The notes beneath the pieces are model-generated. The model was not told the origin of the DNA, ran no database searches, and saw nothing but the letters and a program-made list of their open reading frames with translations. The position numbers were made by a program, and so were the translations under genes. From Blepharisma stoltei (lineage: Eukaryota; Ciliophora; Heterotrichea; Heterotrichida; Blepharismidae): a DNA stretch of 64,000 nt. The stretch lies in the NCBI GenBank assembly GCA_914767885.1, contig CAJZBQ010000057.1, positions 496,001 to 560,000 on the forward strand, given 5' to 3'. Positions 56,701 through 64,000 of the stretch are shown here, one piece after another (the stretch's first letter is position 1; each line of letters opens with the position of its first letter).

Positions 56701-57280
56701 CAGCCCAATTCAATTCGCAAGTCCTAGGCACAAGCATTTAACTCAGACTCCCACTAGCCAAGCAGTACCTCAAGGAGCCCATCACCGAAGAAAATCCACC
56801 TTTAGCGACAGGCTAACTAAGCATAAAAATTGTAAAAGGTTTGACAGTTTAACTATTAATTCTATAATCGCTGATTTAGAAGAAGACAAGCAATCCCCAC
56901 TAAACTCTGAAATACCTGTAATGACTCCTACTTCATACTCCCAAGACAATTTTTGCGGCCTCTTTGTATGCTCTGATGTCACTTTTCTATATAAAATTGG
57001 CAAAATTTCAGCTAATCATAAATTGTTTATAGAAGATGGGCTATGTGCACTGGATGATTTTATTGAGTTTTTAAAATATGAGACACAAGAAGACTATAAA
57101 GATAGAATGACTGTAAAGGCACATTTTTGGAAGTCTTTGCTAATGATGGAAACCTTAAAAAGTGATGAAGGGCTTAAGCTACTCCAAGAAATTACACCTG
57201 ATTTGTACAGATTAAAATTAAAAAAAGAAATCGCCAAGTCTGAGATGCTACATTATTTAGAAGAGGAAAGCGATTCTTAG
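53712..57280 (+). CDS. TPR-repeat protein
   Basis: 838 residues after two IESs are removed. The start codon at 53712 is followed after two bases by an 822-bp IES. Beyond it lies an N-terminal domain of unknown type (about 1-90), then several tetratricopeptide repeats (CHEALFGLGKLLANMGKLDQALDYF, YLKLINFYYKNRRYENAAEI) and a helical C-terminus with a polar insert. TGA is read as Trp at four or more places. TPR scaffolds serve APC/C, IFT and BBS complexes among others; I cannot assign it. Confidence 0.75.
53717..54538. mobile_element. IES with 38-bp inverted termini just inside a start codon
   Basis: Termini GGTCAAGGACAGGTCGTAAC and GGTCAAGCACAGGTCGCAGC (inverse), followed by C-rich ACCCCCACCCCCC tracts. 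Direct repeat AGTATC on both sides. No coding sequence. Different terminal sequence from all the other elements here. Confidence 0.85.
55240..55469. repeat. Palindromic three-hairpin IES, short form
   Basis: 230 bp, TA-bounded. Outer stem TATAGCG/CGCTATA. Two lateral hairpins (CTTTCCCGAGGATGG with inverse) and a central hairpin from GCATCCACACGGGAACTGGG to its complement. Related to 5149-5479. Removal gives IMQLSVSSLVD in the TPR gene. Confidence 0.88.
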
Positions 57281-57341
57281 TATAAATTTATATAAAATTG
57301 TGTGTCATTATCACAATAACTTTACTTATCATTGATTGCCT

Positions 57342-58478
57342 TTAAGCTTGTCTAAGAATTTCATCGCTTTCATTAAACGCATCTTTATGTAGATATCTAT
57401 TAATCGTGAGTCTATTGTTTTCTTTTTCAATCATTTTAATAATTGCTTTTCGAGAGTGTTTCTTCGCGTAGCTCAGCACAGTTAAACCACAATTATCAAC
57501 GCAATTTAAATCAGCACCAAATTGTATCAGCAATGTAAATGCTTTATCATTTCCTGCTTTTATAGTTTTATAAATTGACGATTTGCCAGATTTGTCTTTT
57601 TTATTTACATTTGCATTGTTTTTGCATAAGATTTGGATAATATCATTGTAGCCTTTAGAAACTGCATAAAATAAAGCTGTTTTTCCTCTCGAATTTTCAA
57701 TGTCAACATCAAATCCACAGCTTAAAATCTTTTTTATTATTTCAGGCTGACAACGAATGGCAGCAGTTATTATGAGTGGGTTCTGTTTTATCTTGGCATC
57801 AAGAGTTATATTGTCTAAATCTTCAAGTTTTGCTGTAAAGAGACTTTTAATAAATAAGCTATTTTCAGATTTCATCTGCTCCTCCAGTATTTTTGATTCT
57901 TTAAATTGAATTTTGTTGTATGTTAAAGCATCAATTAATTGAAATATTTTGGGATCTTTATCTTTGAATTTAATGTAATATTGAGTGGCTTCGTAAAGCA
58001 TTGAATTTGGAATATAATAAACTCTTGATGGGTTTGAAGATAAACCATCAATAATTTCAGAGACTTCAAATAATAATCATCCATTGCAATGAAACAATGG
58101 GAAGTTTTTATCAAAAAGAAATCAAAATAGCTTCATTTTTCTATAAATTGCTGCCTCATGCAAGAAGCTGCAGTAATTATAGGAATGCAATGATGATAAA
58201 TAGCAGCGATGCAACCATTTATTTAATCCATTGCCAATTAAAAGTTCAAAAATTTCTATTAAAAAATCCTCATCAAGCTTGCTAATAAAATTATCATTTT
58301 CTTGATAGATTTCAGGAAAAATGTTTACATCAATTTCATTGGTAAATCAGGATTTAATGGATTCTAAATCAGTGTGTGAGCTTGGTAAAGAATTTAGCTT
58401 AGCTCAAAGATTTTCTTTGTCGCCTTCATTTGCTTCATTATTGAGATATATTTTCTTTATTTTTGAATTTTCTATCAT
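57342..58478 (-). CDS. Ankyrin-repeat protein
   Basis: 378 residues with TGA as Trp. The N-terminal 170 residues are helical and hydrophobic-rich without a known motif. The C-terminal half has about four ankyrin repeats (NPLIITAAIRCQPEIIKKIL, GKTALFYAVSKGYNDIIQIL, GKSSIYKTIKAGNDKAFTLL, GLTVLSYAKKHSRKAIIKMI). Protein-binding module; partner unknown. The start is the first likely ATG, though the frame stays open slightly upstream. Confidence 0.75.
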
Positions 58479-58583
58479 ACCTTTCAGTTTGAGTTTATAT
58501 CTATCTAATTTATATATAGAGCATATATTTATGAAATATATATATTAAAATTAAATATCAATTGTATTTAATCAATTCTATAA

Positions 58584-59593
58584 TTATAAGCTATCCAGAT
58601 CATCTTTATTCTTAATTTTTAAATTTGCACATGAACTAGTATCAAGAATTTCTAGATTCTTGAAGTTTAATATAATAGAATATAGTGCATCTTTATTCAA
58701 AGTGGTCCCTCCTAAGTAGAGCTTTTTAATCTTAGGGAAAAATTCATTTAAATGCTTGAAATCAATAATATTTTTCTTATAATTTGTAAGTTTCAACTCT
58801 TCCAATGGAAATTCAGCAATAACCTGCTTTTTTACAAGTTTTTCGTAGTCTAAATATCTTAAAAGTTCTTTTATATCAAATAAAGAATTTGTCAAGTTAA
58901 GCTTCAGAAGAAACTGTTGAGAGAATATAATTTTGACTAATAATTTTTCATTAATTTTTATGTTTCGTAGATCAAGAGATATCATTTTTCAGTTTTTTAT
59001 CAGAAATTTATGCTCAATAATATTTTCTATGTGCGTTCGAGGATCTCAAGGCTTAATCATTTTATAACTCCCCCCCCTCCGTGAGTGAACAAAAAAAATT
59101 TTGTTCACTCACGGAGGAGGGTTAATTTTTTTTTTTTTTAAAAAATTTCTATATAAATTTTATAAACATTTTTTTTTTCGAAATTTAAAAAAATCCTAAT
59201 TCGCAAAAATTGGAAAGCAAATATTAATTTAATTTACAAAATTTATGTTTTAAAAAGCAATTCGTTTAAAATTAAACAGAATTAGCTCTAGATTTCATTA
59301 TACTAATTATCATTTATATATCTAAATTTTTTTCCATAAAAAATTTTTCTATTAAAAAAATTTTTGTTCATTCACGGAGGGTGGGTTTTTGGGCAAAAAA
59401 TGGCGATTTTTCTAATGGTTTTGTTCACTCACGGAGGGGGGGAGTAAGGAAAATTCTGAAAAGAAACTTCATGATTGAATTTTGATATTGCCTGATATCA
59501 TCTCTTACATACTAAAGAGAGAAGCAGAGTTTCATAAAATGATTCAGCATAGCTTGATATGATTTCTAAGACTGGTCTCGGGATTTTTTCCAT
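58584..59593 (-). CDS. F-box/LRR protein
   Basis: 209 residues once the MITE at 59068-59444 is removed. N-terminal F-box-like segment (IPRPVLEIISSYAESFYETL, LSLVCKRWYQAISKF), then leucine-rich repeats (ISLDLRNIKI, LLKLNLTNSLF, IKKLYLGGTTLN, LEILDTSSC). Likely substrate receptor of an SCF ubiquitin ligase. TGA encodes the Trp of CKRWYQ. The MITE separates the F-box from the repeats. Confidence 0.8.
59068..59444. mobile_element. MITE, CTCCGTGAGTGAAC type
   Basis: Inverted termini CTCCCCCCCTCCGTGAGTG, TAA on both flanks (59065-59067, 59445-59447). Full conserved interior. Confidence 0.92.
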
Positions 59594-59669
59594 AATTTCT
59601 ATAAACCATATAAAAACGCAAAAAGACTATATAAGTTTTGATCTATTTTATTAGGAATTGAAATGCTTT

Positions 59670-59948
59670 TTAAGTGTGAATTATTTGTGGAATAGGGTCT
59701 GCAATGTCTGGCAACTCCATAGCAGGGTCTTTTAATCCTAATAGCACCACTGTATCTCCTCTAATTATCATAATTTGGCAATCAATTTCATCTCTTGGGC
59801 AATCTTGATTCCACGATATCAATTTGCATTGGCTTACAATCAGATTCACAGCTTGATCAAAACCTTTCAATATTCCTTGATATTGCCTTCCATCTGTTGA
59901 AATCACATAAATTTCCCTTTCCACGAACTGATCTAAAGTGCTAACCAT
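59670..59948 (-). CDS. LSM8: U6 snRNA-associated Sm-like protein LSm8
   Basis: 92 residues, uninterrupted. Sm fold with motif 1 VISTDGRQYQGILKGFDQAVNLIV and motif 2 IIRGDTVVLLG. The DGR and FDQ..NL pattern and overall length fit LSm8 rather than other LSm proteins. Part of the LSm2-8 ring binding U6 snRNA. Ends only 15 nt short of the ZW10-like gene's limits (59948 against 59964). Confidence 0.9.
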   Translation of the reverse strand: MVSTLDQFVEREIYVISTDGRQYQGILKGFDQAVNLIVSQCKLISWNQDCPRDEIDCQIMIIRGDTVVLLGLKDPAMELPDIADPIPQIIHT

Positions 59949-59963
59949 TTATGAATAAATAAT

Positions 59964-62367
59964 TTAAACTAGTAATCTTAATTCTTCAGTTCGCTGCGGA
60001 GAATCTACATATAAAGCTTTTACTAATTGCCTTATTTCATATAACGTGAACTTATCTTTAAATTTGTGATCTTTATGCATTTGGACTATCCCTTTTAATT
60101 CGCTATCAAAAATCTCAATTAAAAGTTCAAGCTTATCTCAACTTGGCGTAAACCGACCTGGAGTAGAATTGGTGAAAAGCTCAGAGCATTCAGAAATTTT
60201 ATCCATTAAATGTTTCAGCATTGGGGTGTCCTCCGGATAAATGTCTTCTAGCTTGATTATTAAGGAGATTATATGAGATATTAAAGAATCGAGGATCGTT
60301 CCAATTATAGTATGCAAATCTAGTCATGGCAAAATACCATCACAGGAGTTTTTTATAGTGGTCAGCAAGTTTATAGCAGTATCTAGAGACCTCTCTATTT
60401 CTGGGCCCTTAGTATCAATCATTGTTAAATTTATATATTGGACAGATTCTATTACCTTTTTCTTTCATTGGTCAACTATTGAAGAATAAGCTGTTTTTCC
60501 ATCTTTTCTAAGTATCTCGATGAGGTCATCTAGATACAAAATATATTTTAAATTATTAGGGAGATTTGGGGTATAGTCTGAGTCTATTAAATGGATTTGA
60601 TCGATCATATGCTCGCAGTCATTATATAAAAGGGATAAAGATAAAAGAGATTTATCGTGAATATTTGCTGAATAAGGCCTCAAAGCCTGAAAAAGTTGCA
60701 AGCATTGCTTGGCCAGCTTTATTTTATGAAGTGCTAGAGGGGTTGTTTTCTGGCTGTTTGCATTGTCTAATAATGAAAATATAATATCAATGATCTTTTG
60801 GGTGTTTTCTGAAATGCATTTTGTTCCTGTACCTTTAACTATAGATGTATCAATTATGCCAACTGTATTTCGATCCATAGGGCTTAATAGCAACTCTTTA
60901 ACTTGTGATATAGCCGTTCCCGGCTATAGATCGGCTTTAACCCGATCTTTGCCGCGAAACTCGGGGGGTTGTCTCCGTCACTTTGAAGTGACGAGTCAAC
61001 TCCCCGAGTTGGCAAATCACCATATATAGAGGCTGCCTTTGAGTAGCGCTCTAAGCGCATGAGACTTCCCGACGAAGTCTGGGCGGTGGTTTGACCAGCT
61101 GATGTTGGTCAAACCAACATCCAAAATGACAAATTCTTCTCATACAGAAGGTTTGTCAAATTGGATGCTGGTTTGACCAACATCAGCTGGTCAAACCACC
61201 GCCCAGACTTCGTCAGGAAGTCTCGGGCGCTTAGAGCGCTACTCAAAGGCAGCCTCTATAGCAGTTATTTGCCGCGAAACTCGGGGAGTTGACTCGTCAC
61301 CTCAAAGTGACGGAGACAACCCCCGAGTTTCGCGGCGAAGATTGGGTTAAGCCCGATCTATAGCCGGGAAAGGGCTATAGCACATTAAATTGTTCTTGCA
61401 AAATATGGAATTCTTCACAATTTTCTATTATATGTGAAAGATTTCTATAATTGTTTGGGATAAATCCTTTAAGGCTAAGTTGATTTTCAAAATTTCAAAG
61501 TTTATGGTATGTGTAGTGATAGTTTTCAATTGAAAAAACGCATTTAGCCGAAATATTCTTTATATAAGCGATAAAAGGTTCAAGAAAATTCTTGAAATTA
61601 AATTTAGAAAAATACTTTTGATTTGAGCTAAATACTTTGCAGAATAATGCATTGATTATTTTCATAAGATTTTGCAAAATTTCATCAATAGAATGCTCTA
61701 TTCCTAAATTTTCCAGTTTTAATATATAGGACTCGTCTTCAAAAGCCTCTGTGACGTTGATAAATTGAATATTTTTCATAATTAATTCTAAATTTTCATC
61801 AAGTTTTTTATATATGCTTTCAATCATTCCTGCTTCATTGACAAGTTCTAAAAAATGTTCAATAGTAAGCTTGCGAGGCTTTATAAGGTATTGCTTAATT
61901 ATGATTTCAGACTGAGAAATTTCTAAAAATTTCATTCAAGTTAAGCTTACATTTTCTGAAATTTCTATTTCAGTCTTGTCATATTTTCTTCTTAAATTAT
62001 TTATCAGTTTTGATTCAATCTGATTATAGTTTTTCATTTTTTGTCTTATTTCAAAGAATTTGAGCAGTGAGTTTTCTAAATCTGTTTTTGCTATTGCATC
62101 ACTTTCGCAAATTAATTTGTCAAGATTTATAATTTCAAGTGAGTGCTTTAGCATTTCTTTTTTTTCATCTAATTGAATATTTATTATATCAATATCAGAT
62201 AAGGTTAACCCATATTCCACAATTTTCCCAACTAAATTCACCATTTCTTCATCAATTCCTTTAAAAACTTCTCCAGCTTCCTCAAATAAATTATTTATCT
62301 TTTCCTTCCTAAATTCTATTTCAGCATTTGTTTCTTCGATCAGATTCCCCAACGTCGACTCTGCCAT
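59964..62367 (-). CDS. ZW10-like tethering/kinetochore protein
   Basis: 644 residues after a 469-bp palindromic IES is removed (junction NVLSQVKELL). The N-terminal half is a long helical coiled coil (EKINNLFEEAGEVFKGIDEEM). The C-terminus (EDIYPEDTPMLKHL, SWDKLELLIEIFDSELKGIV, LYEIRQLVKALYVDSPQRTEEL) matches the end of ZW10 family proteins. ZW10 works in the Dsl1/NRZ ER tether and the RZZ kinetochore complex. TGA is Trp at three or more sites. Divergent from BOP1 with 23 nt between starts. Confidence 0.7.
60909..61377. repeat. Large palindromic three-hairpin IES
   Basis: 469 bp, TA-bounded. Outer arms TATAGCC/GGCTATA, lateral hairpins built on CTCGGGG...CCCCGAG with GTCACTTTGAAGTGAC, and a central hairpin around GGTTTGACCAGCTGATGTTG. 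Almost the whole insertion is self-complementary. Confidence 0.88.
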
Positions 62368-62390
62368 AATTCCTTTTATTAATCTTTACA

Positions 62391-64000
62391 ATGGCAGATG
62401 ATAGCTCTGATGAAGAAATAAAGGTAAGGATAGGAGATATCCCTCTATCTTATTACGAAGATCTTCCTATCATTGGCTATGGAATCGATGGTAAAGCTGT
62501 AGCCAAAGTCGTGGAAGGCGACGCCCTTGAAAAACATATTGCTAAATCAGATGACCCCGAATGGTGAAGAACTTTGACAGACCATCTCAATGCGAAAAAA
62601 GTAAAAATCACTGATGAGATGCTAGAAGTCATAAGAAAAATCCGCCAACGAAAATCATTTGGTAGCGACTTTGATCCATATAGAGATCTGGAGCCTGAAG
62701 CTAAGCCTCAGATTTCTGGATTTGGAACTGATGTCATGCCCCCTAAAAGAAGATTTGTTCCATCAAAATGGGAAAGAATCAAGATTGGTAGGCTTGCACG
62801 AGCCATTGAAAAAGGCTGGCTTAAGCCAAAGTTAGAAAAAAAAGAAGAAGTCTTTGATATTTGGGCTGATGAAGATCAAGAAGAAAAGCCAGCCCCACCC
62901 AAGTGGAATTTGCCTGGGAATGCTGAAAGCTATAACCCACCTGATGAATATTTGCTTAACGAAGAAGAAGCAAAAGAATGGGAAGAAAAGGAGCCGATGA
63001 ATAGAGAAAGCGAGTATATGCCGAAAAAATACCCTAATTTGAGGAGGGTTCCAGCTTATGAAAATATTATGAAGGAAAGGTTTGAAAGGTGCTTGGATTT
63101 GTTCTTGGCACCGAGAGTAACTCGGCCGAAAATAAATCTTGACCCTGATTCTTTGATACCAGATCTTCCTGACCCAGAAACGTTTAGGCCTTTTCCTGAA
63201 ATTTTACAAATGAAGTTTGTTGGGCACGAACACAGTATTACTCATATGGATTTTCTAGCAAATGGGGAATACATAGCTTCTGGGGACTCTTCAGGAGAAG
63301 TTAAAATATGGGAATCACAGACAGGAAAATGCTTACTCTCCCCTCCGTGAGTGAACAAAACCATTAGAAAAATCGCCAATTTTTGCCCAAAAACCCACCC
63401 TTCGTGAGTGAACAAAAAATTTTTTAATAGAAAATTTTTTTATAGAAAAAAATTTAGATATATAAATGATAATTAGTATAATGAAATCTAGAGCTAATTC
63501 TGTTCAATTTTAAACGAATTGCTTTTTAAAACATAAATTTTGTAAATTAAATTAATATTTGCTTTCCAATTTTTGCGAATTAGGATTTTTTTTAATTTCG
63601 AAAAAAAAATTTTTTTTAAAAAAAAAAAAAATTAACCCCCTCCGTGAGTGAACAAAATTTTTTTGTTCACTCACGGAGGGGGGGAGTTAGAGAGCCTTAA
63701 ATTTAAGAAAAGAATTTATTGGCTTGCCTGGAACCCTATCAAGCCCCTATTAGCAATTTGCTGTGGAAAAAATGTTTATTTAAAATCCTTCGAATGCTCC
63801 GACAAAGTAAGCATCGACTATGCAGAAGCCCCTGAAAACCAACTTGCTACCTGGGAATGGAAAGACGACGAAGTTAAAATAAAAATGAGAAAAGGTGTCA
63901 GAAAAGTAATCTGGCATGGCAAAGGAGACTATTTTGCAACCTTATGCAAGCGAGAATCCACAAGCAAAAAAGTTGCTGCCCATAGCTTAAGCAGATTTCA
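62391..64000 (+). CDS. BOP1: Ribosome biogenesis protein BOP1, 3' end outside window
   Basis: Partial. The BOP1 N-terminal domain is clear: IGYGIDGKAV, DPEWWRTLTDHLN (one W is TGA), YNPPDEYLLNEEE, RRVPAYENIMKERFERCLDL and DPDSLIPDLPDPETFRPFP. The WD40 propeller then begins (GHEHSITHMDFLANGEYIASG). Component of the PeBoW complex for 60S maturation. A MITE at 63336-63686 splits the first propeller blade; its removal joins GKCL to ESLKFKKRIYWLAWNP. Confidence 0.95.
63336..63686. mobile_element. MITE, CTCCGTGAGTGAAC type
   Basis: Termini CTCTCCCCTCCGTGAGTG and inverse, TTA on both flanks (63333-63335, 63687-63689), conserved interior. Confidence 0.92.

Noticed and set aside
1-64000. tRNA and rRNA genes
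   Set aside because: None recognised by eye on either strand; a covariance-model scan would be needed to exclude tRNAs.

Overview
This looks like germline (micronuclear) DNA from a heterotrich ciliate, most consistent with Blepharisma. In-frame TGA codons sit where conserved proteins need tryptophan or must be read through, and genes stop only at TAA or TAG. The seven introns I could place are all exactly 15 nt. The DNA is AT-rich and gene-dense, and many otherwise intact genes are cut by insertions whose removal at short direct repeats restores a conserved reading frame. That is how internal eliminated sequences (IESs), which are removed to make the somatic nucleus, behave. The genus is an inference; no telomere or rRNA gene is present to confirm it.

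Layout. 1-6.7 kb: two tandem minus-strand paralogues encoding receptors with a PA/vacuolar-sorting-receptor-like lumenal region, LNR repeats and a TM segment (RING-H2 tail visible in the second). 7-13 kb: MORN protein, otubain, TBC/EF-hand Rab GAP, cullin-like protein and a small F-box protein. 13-18.4 kb: folylpolyglutamate synthase and three tandem Nudix hydrolases. 18.5-25 kb: poly(A)-binding protein, a small ORF, and two GST genes plus a decayed third. 25.6-31 kb: protein kinase, alpha/beta hydrolase and two unassigned genes. 31-39.4 kb: a CUL3-type cullin immediately followed by DDB1. 39.7-45 kb: UNC119, RPL27A, a RAP-domain protein, a predicted myristoylated coiled-coil protein and a basic protein. 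45-53.6 kb: coiled-coil/zinc-knuckle protein, HSPA12-like Hsp70, an unassigned gene and ribosomal P1. 53.7-64 kb: TPR protein, ankyrin protein, F-box/LRR protein, LSM8, ZW10-like protein and BOP1 (cut by the window end).

Germline-limited DNA falls into four classes. (1) MITEs with CTCCCC termini, mostly flanked by matching TNA triplets; one carries a remnant resembling a pogo/CENP-B helix-turn-helix, and they probably correspond to the abundant pogo-derived MITE reported from Blepharisma. (2) SINE-like elements of at least four families (A-D) with 9-16 bp target duplications and short-repeat tails; family A begins with a hairpin whose arms covary between copies. (3) Palindromic IESs that fold into three hairpins closed by an outer stem, two of them as near-identical copies in unrelated genes. 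(4) Others, including a 1.1-kb element with very long inverted termini. As a cross-check, removing the inferred insertions and introns leaves a coding length divisible by three in every complete interrupted gene I tallied (for example DDB1 3,123 nt, CUL3 2,187 nt, TPR gene 2,517 nt).
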